Both the position numbers and the translations under genes were made by a program. From Paenibacillus lautus NBRC 15380 (GTDB taxonomy: Bacteria > Bacillota > Bacilli > Paenibacillales > Paenibacillaceae), in assembly GCF_004000945.1 (NCBI RefSeq), contig NZ_BIMF01000007.1, positions 186,001 through 250,000 on the forward strand: DNA of 64,000 nucleotides. Direction: 5' to 3'. Positions within the stretch are counted from its first letter, which is position 1. Each line of letters begins with the position of its first letter. The notes under the pieces were generated by a model. That model was not told the DNA's origin and ran no database searches. It saw nothing but the letters and a program-made list of their open reading frames with translations. Below are positions 28,385 to 37,343 of the stretch, in pieces.

Positions 28385-28432
28385 TTGACCGACAGGTCAG
28401 CATTCTGTATGATCTTACTAACCAATTGGTCA
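28385..28432 (+). promoter_or_regulatory. Promoter of TetR-P450 operon with two operators
   Basis: TTGACC (28385-28390) and TATGAT (28408-28413) are 17 bp apart. TGACCGACAGGTCA (28386-28399) is a palindrome overlapping the -35. A related site TAACCAATTGGTCA (28419-28432), one base from perfect, follows the -10. Both share TGACC/GGTCA arms, typical of TetR operators. Autorepression is predicted. Confidence 0.8.
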
Positions 28433-28451
28433 GCAAATTCAAAAAGAGGTG

Positions 28452-29069
28452 ATGAATCTGCCGATACAGCTCTACGAACGGGAAAAGATTTTGCAAGCCT
28501 GCTTATCCGTGTTTGCCCGCAACGGTTACAAGAATACATCAACGGAAATGTTGGCGGAAGCTGCTGGTATCTCCAAAGCTTTGATCTTTCATCATTTCAC
28601 GAGTAAGAAGAAACTGTATCTTAGCTTAGTTGACCACTGCTTTGAGAAAGTCCGAACCGTCATCCATTACGATGAGTGGACGGAACACTCCGATTTTTTT
28701 ACAGCCATTTCTCAGTTAAGCCATGCGAAGCTCGACTATTTTCGAGAGCATTCTGATGAATGGAAGTTAGTATTTGAAGCATTTTATGCCACACCCGATG
28801 GCTTGAAGGAGGAAGTCGAGGATAAGTACGGTCAGGTCAGCGAAACCCGTCAAGCGATGCTCGTAAGGCTTTTCGACAAGGTGCCGCTTCGCGAAGGCAT
28901 AAACCGCAAGCATGCATTCGAGCTCGTCATGGCCGTTACCAGACATTTCGAAACGAAGTTTCTGGAGGAGACGAACGGTATGAACCATATTGATGAAACC
29001 TATACCCGCAGCCTTATGAAGGAACTGGACGCTTTTTGTGACATGATCCGATTCGGTATGGAAAACTAA
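28452..29069 (+). CDS. TetR-family regulator
   Basis: About 205 residues. N-terminal TetR HTH: ILQACLSVFARNGYKNTSTE, then ISKALIFHHFTSKKKLY. The C-terminal ligand domain is all helical. The ribosome site AGAGGTGA is very close to the ATG, so the start (28449 GTG or 28452 ATG) is uncertain. It ends 19 bp before a P450 gene and is likely cotranscribed with it. Confidence 0.87.
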   Translation: MNLPIQLYEREKILQACLSVFARNGYKNTSTEMLAEAAGISKALIFHHFTSKKKLYLSLVDHCFEKVRTVIHYDEWTEHSDFFTAISQLSHAKLDYFREHSDEWKLVFEAFYATPDGLKEEVEDKYGQVSETRQAMLVRLFDKVPLREGINRKHAFELVMAVTRHFETKFLEETNGMNHIDETYTRSLMKELDAFCDMIRFGMEN

Positions 29070-29088
29070 AGTAAAGAGGTGATCAGCC

Positions 29089-30312
29089 GTGAAAGGCATA
29101 ACAAGCAACGATTTTGTGTCGCCGGACACAATGCGTGATTTTAATGCGTTTTACCAAAAGCTGACACAACATCAGGAAGGACTTTATCGGCTTGATGACT
29201 TTTTTGGCATGGGCGAAGCTTGGGTAGCCTTTCGGTATGAGGATGTCTCGGTAATTTTAAAGGACCCCCGGTTCCTCTCGGATCGGCGAAAGTACTCTTC
29301 ACAGCAAAAAGCCTCACCCCAGAACAGCTCCGTCAATGAATTGCTTGAATGGTTCAAGAATATGCCCAATATGCTCACGGTGGATCCTCCCGATCATACC
29401 CGGCTGCGGCGTTTGGTCTCCAAAGCATTTACGCCCCGTATGATTGAAGAGCTTCGTCCGCGAATCCAACAAATTGCCGACGAGCTGCTGGATAAGGTAG
29501 CCACCCGGGGCAAGATGGAACTCATTTCGGATTTTGCTTATCCGCTGCCTATCATCGTGATATCGGAGATGCTGGGGATCCCCGGCCATCATCAGGCACG
29601 TTTTCGCGAGTGGACCCACAAGCTGGCCCGGGCTGCGCTAAACCCCGGCCAAGAAAGTTTAGTTCAAGGAGTCCTTCAGGAGTTTATTGACTACATTCAA
29701 TCTTTGATTTCCGAAAAGAGAGAGCACCCCGGGAGCGATGTCATCAGTGGGTTACTCCAGGCTTACGACGAGGGAGATAAGCTCAACGAGAACGAGCTGC
29801 TCTCCACCATATGGCTGCTCATTACGGCAGGACATGAAACGACCGTGAATCTGATCGGTAACGGAACCCTGGCGCTGCTTCAACATCCCGAACAAATACG
29901 GCTCCTTCAGGAGGAACCGGCCCTTATGCCCGCTGCGGTTGAAGAACTGTTGCGGTATGCGGGTCCGATCATGATAACGAGCCGGGTCGCGGTTGAAGAT
30001 ATCGAAATACATGGCACACAAATTCGAAAAGGCGAGATGGTCGTGGTTTCGCTGGCCGGAGCGAATATGGATGCAAGCCGATTTGACGGGCCTGAGTGGC
30101 TGAACATCACAAGACAAGAGATCGATCATTTGGCCTTTGGTAGAGGAATCCATCTTTGCCTAGGGGCGCCCCTTGCCCGCATGGAGGGGCAAATCGCGTT
30201 CAGCTCTCTATTGCGGCGTTTTCCCAACCTGCGTCTTGACGTTAAACCAGAGGACTTGACATATCATTACAGCACCCTGCGATCTTTGGTGAGCCTTCCA
30301 GTCCGTTTCTAA
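29089..30312 (+). CDS. Cytochrome P450
   Basis: 407 residues, class I bacterial size. The I-helix motif is AGHETT (about 246). An ExxR segment is EELLRYAG (Glu and Arg near 285). The heme loop is FGRGIHLCLG with axial Cys357. It hydroxylates a small organic substrate using an external ferredoxin or flavodoxin; none is encoded nearby. GTG start with AGAGGTGATC upstream. Its TetR partner suggests induction by substrate. Confidence 0.93.
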   Translation: MKGITSNDFVSPDTMRDFNAFYQKLTQHQEGLYRLDDFFGMGEAWVAFRYEDVSVILKDPRFLSDRRKYSSQQKASPQNSSVNELLEWFKNMPNMLTVDPPDHTRLRRLVSKAFTPRMIEELRPRIQQIADELLDKVATRGKMELISDFAYPLPIIVISEMLGIPGHHQARFREWTHKLARAALNPGQESLVQGVLQEFIDYIQSLISEKREHPGSDVISGLLQAYDEGDKLNENELLSTIWLLITAGHETTVNLIGNGTLALLQHPEQIRLLQEEPALMPAAVEELLRYAGPIMITSRVAVEDIEIHGTQIRKGEMVVVSLAGANMDASRFDGPEWLNITRQEIDHLAFGRGIHLCLGAPLARMEGQIAFSSLLRRFPNLRLDVKPEDLTYHYSTLRSLVSLPVRF

Positions 30313-30337
30313 TGCTGTTTCATATTCATATTAGAGG

Positions 30338-30368
30338 AAAAGTCTGCTTTATGCTGCGGACTTTTTTT
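30338..30368 (+). terminator. Intrinsic terminator after P450
   Basis: AAAAGTCTGC pairs with GCGGACTTTT around an 8-nt loop and runs into a seven-T tract. It ends the TetR-P450 transcript. Confidence 0.8.
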
Positions 30369-30532
30369 ATTTAATGGAGTTCATTTCTTGTGGAGGGCGC
30401 ACCCAAGCGCTCTCCGGTATTTTTGCGCCTTTTATCAATTTAGGGTTGCTGTAAAACCTTTGGCACGCAAAGGAAACCAATATACGGCACTACACAATAT
30501 CAGCCTTAGCATATTGAGTCGGAGGACAAGTC

Positions 30533-30645
30533 TCGGGTGACAAAAACATAGTATCATTAGAAGCCGCTGATTATGCGGCTTTTTATATTTATGTTATCAA
30601 GTACTTGTTAAAACACAATGACAAGAACTTGATAACATTCCCGAC
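30533..30645 (+). repeat. Type B repeat, subfamily 2
   Basis: It begins TCGGGTGACAAAAACATAG. The hairpin AGCCGCTGATTATGCGGCT with a T-run is followed by the palindrome GTTATCAAGTACTTGTT (30593-30609) / GACAAGAACTTGATAAC (30620-30636). Nearly the same 113 bp occur at 60801-60912. Confidence 0.85.
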
Positions 30646-30811
30646 TGAGGTAAATGCTGAGGAGATTCAACCCTTGGAGATTCGGTCGTTTACACTACCG
30701 CCAGGTACCTATTCTGTGTTAAAACTATGGGATCATGGGGACTTTATGATGATTTATGGATGGGGTAACTTTTGTTCAATTACCAAATTTTTTGGTTTAC
30801 AGGAATTCTAA
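30605..30811 (+). CDS. Unidentified 68-residue frame starting inside a repeat
   Basis: The first 14 residues are translated repeat sequence. The remainder (LEIRSFTLPPGTYSVLKLWD...) reads like protein and slightly resembles the edge strand of GyrI-like domains. There is no good ribosome site. I think it is a gene fragment fused to repeat DNA, not a working gene. Confidence 0.25.
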   Translation: MLKHNDKNLITFPTEVNAEEIQPLEIRSFTLPPGTYSVLKLWDHGDFMMIYGWGNFCSITKFFGLQEF

Positions 30812-30864
30812 CGGGAAACAATAGAGGAACACACAATCCAGCCGCATAATCAAAGGCGGTTTTT
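30806..30864 (+). repeat. Type A repeat variant
   Basis: TTCTAACGGGAAACAATAG is the left core. The hairpin is reduced to CCGC...GCGG followed by TTTTT (30842-30864). Same orientation as other copies. Confidence 0.65.
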
Positions 30865-31199
30865 CTTCTATGATCACCAGGAATTTTAGGGTGGTACCGA
30901 TGATAGGACGAGTGCAATTCCATGTCAAGCGGAATGGCAATCATTGGCCTGACGTCTGAAAGAGAGCGGTCTGCAGGTGGATGAAATGGGGCTCGCATCG
31001 AAAACAGGTGCATGCGTCAACGGGGCGGGTATCAACATTAGCAGAGAGAATACTCTAAAATGTTAAAATGCTACTGACATACCGTTGTCAGTAGCGTTAA
31101 TTTATTATCGATTAAGTAAACATAATGGGGTGGAGAGCTTGTTCTTGCCCAAAAAATGATATGGTACTGTATCATTTATTATAGGAAGGATGGTATTTT
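30865..31199. other. Intergenic stretch upstream of the VOC gene
   Basis: No convincing gene. A perfect 10-bp hairpin GCTACTGACA / TGTCAGTAGC lies at 31070-31095, without a T-run. The plus-strand text around 30950-31040 may be a decayed gene, unidentified. Confidence 0.35.
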
Positions 31200-31604
31200 A
31201 TGAATTTTGCTTCTGTACGTATCATTACCGACGATGTGGATCGTCTTGTTAGATTCTATGAGAAAGTTATGGGTGTTTCGGCGGAACGTCCCGCGGCTGC
31301 CTTTGCCGAACTCGTTGTGCCATCGTGCACCCTGGCGATCGGTCACTCCCAGACGGTGCCACTGTTCGGCATTGGTTCCGCAGTGGCGGCCGATAATCGC
31401 ACTGTCATCCTCGAGTTCCGCGTCCACGATGTCGATGCCGAATACGAGCGCTTGAAGCCGTTTGTCGACGAGTGGGTAAAGGAACCGACCACGATGCCGT
31501 GGGGGAACCGTGCTGTGTTGTTCCGTGATCCCGACGGCAACCTCATTAACCTCTTCCAGCCGGTGACCGAGGAAGCGATCAAACGGTTCAGCGGTAGGGG
31601 GTGA
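31200..31604 (+). CDS. VOC-family (glyoxalase/bleomycin-resistance-like) protein
   Basis: 134 residues with one pair of beta-alpha-beta-beta-beta modules. It starts with the usual FASVRIITDDVDRLVRFYEK and ends RDPDGNLINLFQPV, where the metal Glu of many family members is replaced by Asn. It may bind or modify a small toxic molecule. AGGAAGGAT precedes the ATG. The gene looks GC-richer than the surrounding repeats. Confidence 0.85.
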   Translation: MNFASVRIITDDVDRLVRFYEKVMGVSAERPAAAFAELVVPSCTLAIGHSQTVPLFGIGSAVAADNRTVILEFRVHDVDAEYERLKPFVDEWVKEPTTMPWGNRAVLFRDPDGNLINLFQPVTEEAIKRFSGRG

Positions 31605-31924
31605 TTCTTCTTGGGGACATAACCGAACACCATCCCACAGAATAATTGACGTCCAACAAAATCATCAAGTTGATTTAATTGACCTGAATACAAAGCACCT
31701 TACAACAACAGCAGCCAAATACTTGCCGGCTGCTGTTGTAAAAATATGCGCCATTTAGGTTGTAACAGTCGCAGTTTTATAGAAAACTGGTTTAAGACGA
31801 CAAGAACTGTCGGTGGACAAGAACATAGTTCCATTGAAAGTCGCTATTTTAGCGGCTTTTTTGTTTTATCGGTACAAGTTCTTGTCCCGAGTTGAGTACA
31901 AGTTGCGAACATGGATGGGTACTT
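31605..31924 (+). repeat. Hairpin and type B repeat behind the VOC gene
   Basis: ACAACAGCAGCC (31705-31716) pairs perfectly with GGCTGCTGTTGT (31728-31739) around an 11-nt loop. A type B copy follows from 31809: GGTGGACAAGAACATAG, the terminator hairpin GTCGCTATTTTAGCGGC plus Ts, and the left palindrome arm GGTACAAGTTCTTGTCC (31871-31887). The right arm and tail have decayed or been deleted. Confidence 0.8.
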
Positions 31925-32026
31925 ATGTTTATGCGGGAAATGGTTGAGGCAATACAGTTGTGGTCAATTGATCAGAATCAACACTGGTTGAAAAATGAAT
32001 TTGAAAAGTTTCAACAAGAGGAATAA
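31925..32026 (+). pseudogene. Short C-terminal gene remnant (33 codons)
   Basis: The frame MFMREMVEAIQLWSIDQNQH and onward to FEKFQQEE reads like the end of a helical protein. It starts right behind a broken type B repeat and has no ribosome site. The family is not recognised. Confidence 0.3.
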
Positions 32027-32228
32027 TGCAAAGGTTTTACAATACGGGGCATATCACACGAGAACATCAAGGGCTATTTGTTTATAATTATCTTTTCCAT
32101 TTACACTTACTGGATAACAACCTAATCTTGTAGTACAGCACTAGAATGAGCGTTACGATCAACATATGCCTTGACCAGTATTCCCTATCACATAATTAAA
32201 GAGGACGTACGAACAAGGAGGTTCTATG

Positions 32229-33344
32229 ATGGTTGATGTTTTTGCCGTAGCTGATATCATTGTCAAGCATATTAAGACCCATTACCCCCAGGATGTTGCG
32301 ATTGTCGGATATTACGGATCATATTTGCAGGGGAGGGCGACAGAACGATCGGATTTAGACTTTTTCTTCATTCCGGCCACACCTAGAGGAAATCAAGTGG
32401 AATTACAGTTTATAATCGACGGTATTAGTTTTGATTTCTGGCCTATCGGATGGGATCGTGCTGAAAGGATGTCAACCTCTGAAGATTGGAGCACGACCAT
32501 TATTGCGGACTGTGAACTACTGTATGTGCGTTCAGAAGAAGACCTAGCGAAATTCATGAAACTCCGCGAGACCATATCTTCCATGGGGGAGCCGTCCAAC
32601 ATGCTAACATTGATCAACAGAGCTGAGGTTGTAGTGCGCGATTGTTTTACTAGCTTGATGAAGTTCCGACTTGCCGAAGACTCCATGGATTTATCCTTTT
32701 GTCGGATACTGGGACAAGAAATTGCCGCTAACATTTTTAGATCTCTTGCATTGTTAAACCAAACTTACTATACACGCATGTGGGGCCATTATCGCGAACA
32801 AGTCAAAAATCTCCCAATGAAGCCTGAGCAACTGGATCTTTATCTTGATACAATGATGTTCAGCCATTCTAAAGATGAAATCAAGTCTGCTTGCGAGAAA
32901 TTGACTTTTGACACTCTTCATCTAATTTCAGAACGAAGAAACAAGCTCAAAGGATTACGTTCCTACCAAGATTGGATGAAGGGATACTACGAAGAGGAAA
33001 AAGGAATGCTTAACAAACTCCTAACCGCTTGCGAAAAAGGCCACTATGAAACCGCGTTTTTCGTTGCTACAGGTGTACAAGATGGTTTGGCACGTATTTT
33101 ATACGCAGCCGAAAAAGGACGTTGGCCTGGTATTTTCGATTTGGGGGAGTATCGGGAATACTATTATCGCTTCGGGTACCCAGATCTCACTTCGTTTCTG
33201 GATCCCAAAGATCTCGAACCGTTGCGAATTGCAGTTCTGCAGCTTATAGAAAAGTTAGAGAATCACCTTAGAACAGAAGGTGTATCTTTAAACAAGTTCG
33301 ACTCAGTTGCTGAATTCGAATCATTTTATATGAACATGGATTGA
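32229..33344 (+). CDS. Nucleotidyltransferase-domain protein
   Basis: About 371 residues. The nucleotidyltransferase motif GYYGSYLQGRATERSDLDFF contains the GS and DxD signature (near 30-46). A long helical C-terminal region resembles aminoglycoside or kanamycin nucleotidyltransferases. It may modify a small molecule, but many such genes have no known substrate. AAGGAGG lies 7 bp before ATG 32229; ATG 32226 is also possible. Single-gene unit. Confidence 0.82.
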   Translation: MVDVFAVADIIVKHIKTHYPQDVAIVGYYGSYLQGRATERSDLDFFFIPATPRGNQVELQFIIDGISFDFWPIGWDRAERMSTSEDWSTTIIADCELLYVRSEEDLAKFMKLRETISSMGEPSNMLTLINRAEVVVRDCFTSLMKFRLAEDSMDLSFCRILGQEIAANIFRSLALLNQTYYTRMWGHYREQVKNLPMKPEQLDLYLDTMMFSHSKDEIKSACEKLTFDTLHLISERRNKLKGLRSYQDWMKGYYEEEKGMLNKLLTACEKGHYETAFFVATGVQDGLARILYAAEKGRWPGIFDLGEYREYYYRFGYPDLTSFLDPKDLEPLRIAVLQLIEKLENHLRTEGVSLNKFDSVAEFESFYMNMD

Positions 33345-33365
33345 TTCATGTCGATAACATGGGTC

Positions 33366-33383
33366 CGGTAAGCTAACGGGCAG
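33366..33383 (+). repeat. Repeat core (tail only)
   Basis: GGTAAGCTAACGGGCAG, the right end of type B repeats, lies 22 bp after the nucleotidyltransferase stop. Nothing else of the repeat is visible. Confidence 0.7.
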
Positions 33384-33482
33384 ATATTATACTTTGCCTA
33401 TATTTTAATAGTAACAAAATGAGATGATTTTCATAAACGTTATATGTAAGAAAAGAGACGAATATAAAAAGGATTGAAATAG

Positions 33483-34415
33483 ATGGCTGCGTACAAAAAA
33501 GCAACAGTAGAAATTTCAGAAGTGAAAGTTGTATTACGTAAGCATTTTAGTTCAGATATAATTGCAATAACGCCATTAGAAGGTGGGAATATAAGCACTG
33601 TATTCTCCTTCACTTTTGTTGACAAGGATTACATAATTAAATTCTGCGATATAGCTGGGAGTTTTGAAACAGAAAAATTTATTTCAAACCTCTTATCTTC
33701 ACACGGAATTCCGTCTGCTCGCTGTATGGAGCTAGGGAATTTTAAATCATTGAACTACTTGATTTCTGAAAAGATAGCCGGACAGATTCTGAACAGTTGC
33801 ACATATGAGCAACAACAGAGAATGCTTCCGGAGGTCATTCAGATTCTAACACGAATGAACCAGGTAAAGTTAGGAACAACAAAAGGATACGGGATGATAA
33901 ATTCTAGTGGTGATGGTACTTATAATTCCTGGAGAGAACATATTATTGCTACCTATGCTGAAGAACAAGCGGATAGCTTCTGGGAAGGCTGGCACAACTT
34001 ATTCAAAACATCCTGTCTAGAGAAAGATGTGTTTGATGAATTCTACAACCGATTGTTAGCTTATTCTACCTACAATGAACCATATCGTTACTTTATTCAC
34101 GGTGATTTCCACCAGTACAACATTTTATCTGATGGGCAACGAATAACTGGAGTCATTGATAGCAATGGCAAATATGGAGATTTTCTTATCGATCTTGCAA
34201 CATTAGACTGGCACATCAAAACACACTTGAATCTCGATGTGGTCCAAATATACCAAAATGTTCAGCAAGAAATGGGTATTACCATACCGAATTTTAAAGA
34301 GAGATTAATTGGTGCTAAATATTATAATGGATTGATAGGATTACGCTTTTATTCGAAGATGGGATGGAATGATTCTTATTACGAACTCCGTGATGAGCTA
34401 TTGAGTTTAAAATGA
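33483..34415 (+). CDS. Aminoglycoside-phosphotransferase-like kinase
   Basis: 310 residues. ATP-lysine strand YIIKFCD, catalytic loop HGDFHQYNIL, and metal-binding VIDSNGKYGD (DxN/DxG pattern). It phosphorylates an unknown small molecule. It is clearly more AT-rich than the RarD gene downstream and not closely similar to the kinase at 24696. GGATTG upstream of the ATG is a weak ribosome site. Confidence 0.83.
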   Translation: MAAYKKATVEISEVKVVLRKHFSSDIIAITPLEGGNISTVFSFTFVDKDYIIKFCDIAGSFETEKFISNLLSSHGIPSARCMELGNFKSLNYLISEKIAGQILNSCTYEQQQRMLPEVIQILTRMNQVKLGTTKGYGMINSSGDGTYNSWREHIIATYAEEQADSFWEGWHNLFKTSCLEKDVFDEFYNRLLAYSTYNEPYRYFIHGDFHQYNILSDGQRITGVIDSNGKYGDFLIDLATLDWHIKTHLNLDVVQIYQNVQQEMGITIPNFKERLIGAKYYNGLIGLRFYSKMGWNDSYYELRDELLSLK

Positions 34416-34572
34416 TTCTGAAATAGTAACTCATGGGTTAACTAACGTGTACTAGCTCAAAATCGAGCAAGAGCGTGACTGCCTGCCAGCGGAACAATTA
34501 TTTCCTTTACTTAAGCGAGGATCGAGGCGTATAATTCGTTCAGACATCGTAGCGAGAAGAGAGGAATCGATT

Positions 34573-35451
34573 ATGAACAATGGGTTGGTCAACGCTATTA
34601 TCGCGTATATCATGTGGGGGGTTCTCCCGCTTTATTGGAAGTTGTTTGACGATGTCCCGGCAGGTGAAATTCTGTCACATCGGGTTGTCTGGTCGTTCGT
34701 CTTCATGGGTATTCTCGTCGCCATCCAGCGCCGCTGGGGTGACATGAAGCGGATTGCGGCTAGCCGCTCGCTCCTGCTGTCGCTCGCCGCAAGCGGACTG
34801 CTGATCGCTGCTAATTGGCTCATCTTCATCTGGGCGGTCAACAACGGCCATGTCGTCGAAACAAGTCTCGGCTATTATTTGAACCCGTTGCTGAACGTGC
34901 TGCTAGCGGTAGTCTTCCTTCGTGAGAAGCCAAACCGCGGCCAATGGCTCGCGATTGCCATCGCTGGCGCTGCGGTGCTCATCATCGCCATCGACTACGG
35001 GCGGTTCCCGTGGGTCGCGATCTCGCTGGCCGTGTCGTTTGGCTTGTACGGCCTCGCGAAGAAGAAGATCGTACAAGACGCTTCTGTAGGCTTGCTGTCG
35101 GAGACGGCTGTAGTCCTGCCCCTCGCGCTCGCCTACTGGATCTATTTGGCCGCCGTGGGAAAGACGACGGCATGGACGCTGCCTGCGTCCATGTTCGTCC
35201 AACTGCTTCTTTCCGGTGTGGTAACGGCGCTGCCGCTGCTCTTCTTTGCTCGGGCGGCCGCCCGGATGGCGCTGTCCACGCTCGGCTTCGTACAATACAT
35301 CGGGCCGACGATCATGCTGTTACTGAGCGTATTCGTGTTCAAGGAATCGGTCTCGCCGGTTCTGCTCGTCGGCTTCGCACTCATCTGGACAGCGCTCGTC
35401 GTATACGCTGCGGCATCGGTTCGCAGCACGAAACTCGCGAAGGTGAACTGA
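34573..35451 (+). CDS. RarD/EamA-family permease
   Basis: 292 residues, about ten membrane segments. It starts IIAYIMWGVLPLYWKLFDDV, the typical RarD opening with its ISAxxMWG-like motif. It is a putative metabolite or drug exporter. It is conspicuously GC-rich compared with its neighbours, consistent with transfer. GAGAGGA precedes the ATG, and a GC-rich terminator follows. Confidence 0.88.
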   Translation: MNNGLVNAIIAYIMWGVLPLYWKLFDDVPAGEILSHRVVWSFVFMGILVAIQRRWGDMKRIAASRSLLLSLAASGLLIAANWLIFIWAVNNGHVVETSLGYYLNPLLNVLLAVVFLREKPNRGQWLAIAIAGAAVLIIAIDYGRFPWVAISLAVSFGLYGLAKKKIVQDASVGLLSETAVVLPLALAYWIYLAAVGKTTAWTLPASMFVQLLLSGVVTALPLLFFARAAARMALSTLGFVQYIGPTIMLLLSVFVFKESVSPVLLVGFALIWTALVVYAAASVRSTKLAKVN

Positions 35452-35483
35452 CGGCAAAGGCGCCCCGGTACCGTCATAGTCAT

Positions 35484-35524
35484 AACAGCCATTTCCGTCC
35501 GATGGGGCGGAGATGGCCGTTTTC
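35484..35524 (+). terminator. Terminator after rarD-like gene
   Basis: AACAGCCATTTCCGTCC pairs with GGGCGGAGATGGCCGTT through a mostly perfect stem and 4-nt loop, then TTT. Confidence 0.75.
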
Positions 35525-35604
35525 CGTTTGTGGTGTTATCTGGCATACCTGAGCACACTACGTTTACTGTGACTAGACCTATATTGAATTAACATTATAT
35601 AAGG

Positions 35605-35714
35605 GATTAAGCTAACTGGAATTGATTTCGTATGTCAGCCTATTGGTGGGGAATTATTATCTTTCTCTGAAGAAACAACCGACAGCCGTTGGGTAGCGAA
35701 GGATAGAGTTCTCG
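35605..35714 (+). pseudogene. Repeat core fused to a 98-bp fragment of the NUDIX gene
   Basis: GATTAAGCTAAC is the repeat tail, cut inside the core. From 35617 to 35714 the sequence is identical over 98 bp to 39582-39679 inside the intact NUDIX gene, then diverges. The fragment encodes only an internal piece (residues about 89-121) and is not functional. It records a duplication that joined NUDIX DNA to the repeat core. Confidence 0.9.
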
Positions 35715-35785
35715 GATGGATAAGATCCGAAAAATCAACTTAGTGAGCAGAGTCCTTTATCAAATATTCCATGTTTAGCATACCC

Positions 35786-36958
35786 TTAATTCGGTGACTG
35801 CACCGCCGAATGCCGTGATGCCATGCTGGACAATACAAACACGGCAATGATGGCGATGAGTACGCCGAGTACCCCGAACCAGGTAATGGATGCCAAAGAA
35901 ACACGGTTAACGAGTAGCCCGCCGATTCCTGCGCCGACAGCCATGGCAAGCTGCATCATGGAACTGTTCAAGCTCAACATGACGCCCGAGGATTCAGGAA
36001 CAAGCTTGACCAGGTTAAATTGCTGCGCCGGAGCGGATGACCAGGCGGCAAAAGACCAGAGGATCAAAATGACGAAAACGGCAATGACCGACTGTCCGAC
36101 TAAGGATAGCAAAATCAACGAAATGACGTGAAGCACCATACCTGAAACGAGCGTGAATATAATGCCTCGTTTATCCGCGCTGTATCCGCCGACTTTCGAG
36201 CCAATCAAACTGGCAATGCCGAACACGAACAGAGCTGCGCTAATCAATGATTCATTTAAATGAGTCACCTCTAGCAGAAAAGGGGATATGTAGGTATAGG
36301 CGAGGGAATATCCTCCCAACCAGAAAAAAGTAATCGCTAAAGCAACCAAAACCTGAGGTTTTTTTAACAAAGCAAATTGTTTGATCAAAGGGACAGGCTT
36401 GTCGCCCTGCATACGTGGAATAACCGCAGCAATCACAAGCATGGCGATGACCCCGACAATTGCGATGGCCAGAAATACCGCTTTCCAGCCAAAAGCCGAG
36501 GCTACCATTCTGCCGAGCGGGACGCCGATGATGAGCGATGCGGTAATGCCCATGGTGACGTTGGCGATGGCGCTGGCCTGCTTGCCTGGCAGAGCGATTT
36601 TGGCGGCGATGCTGAGCGCGTTAACGGTGACCACCCCGGCGGCTAACGCCGTAATGATTCTCGCGGCAATGAAGAGACCAAAGCCAGGTAATATAAAAGT
36701 CAGCAGATTTGCGGCAATAAAGAGGCCCAGCGAATAAAGGAGGAGCTTACGCCGGTCCATTTTGGCCGTCAGCACCATCAAAATAGGCGTACCGACCGCA
36801 TAGGCCAGGGAATAGACTGTAATAAGCTGTCCTGCTGCCGCGACGCTTGTTCCCAACGTCTCTGCGATCTTGTCCAATATCCCGGAAATGATGTAATTGG
36901 ATGTTCCAACTAAAAAGCTGACTAAGGCTAGAACGTAAATTTTCCATGTGCTCTTCAT
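35786..36958 (-). CDS. Major facilitator superfamily exporter
   Basis: 390 residues with twelve predicted membrane segments. The loop TAKMDRRKLLLYSLG fits the MFS loop 2-3 motif, and a repeat of it (GSKVGGYSADKRG) sits in the second half. It resembles arabinose-efflux/Bcr-type drug or sugar exporters. CAGGAGAG precedes the ATG. Monocistronic, on the minus strand of the island. Confidence 0.88.
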   Translation of the reverse strand: MKSTWKIYVLALVSFLVGTSNYIISGILDKIAETLGTSVAAAGQLITVYSLAYAVGTPILMVLTAKMDRRKLLLYSLGLFIAANLLTFILPGFGLFIAARIITALAAGVVTVNALSIAAKIALPGKQASAIANVTMGITASLIIGVPLGRMVASAFGWKAVFLAIAIVGVIAMLVIAAVIPRMQGDKPVPLIKQFALLKKPQVLVALAITFFWLGGYSLAYTYISPFLLEVTHLNESLISAALFVFGIASLIGSKVGGYSADKRGIIFTLVSGMVLHVISLILLSLVGQSVIAVFVILILWSFAAWSSAPAQQFNLVKLVPESSGVMLSLNSSMMQLAMAVGAGIGGLLVNRVSLASITWFGVLGVLIAIIAVFVLSSMASRHSAVQSPN

Positions 36959-37343
36959 AATTCACTCTCCTGATGTGTTTTAAATAACTATGTTTTTAAA
37001 AATATCGAAATATAAATATAAATCGAACTTTGTGCGTATATCAGCATATACTCATATATTGGTTAATTGTAATTACCAAATCAAAGAAGCCCCCAGCTTG
37101 TTGACTGGCTCCTCGCTGCTTCAGCCAATTCATAGCATTGTTCAGCGGCTCTATCTACTGCAGGCAGGGTCTCCATCCAACATAATCTGCACCTTCGCCA
37201 AATCGAATCTAGCACCATCCAGATAACATAGCTGTACGACGCCTTGATAGAATCTGATGCTTAGAACCTGTAAAAGACCTTAACTCGCCGTTGTTATGCG
37301 GGTGCCACAATCTTTTACATTTTGTTATTCCTTAGGCATTTCG
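36959..37343. other. 385-bp gap without a recognised gene
   Basis: AT-rich next to the MFS start (probably its promoter), then a more mixed stretch. The minus strand around 37080-37215 reads like fragmentary coding DNA with stops. I could not identify a family. No repeat core seen. Confidence 0.3.

Noticed and set aside
34944..35552. Long open frame (202 codons) overlapping the RarD-like gene
   Set aside because: It is an alternative frame of a GC-rich gene. It shows no membrane or domain pattern and has an Arg/His-rich composition typical of shadow frames, while the RarD frame has clear family motifs.
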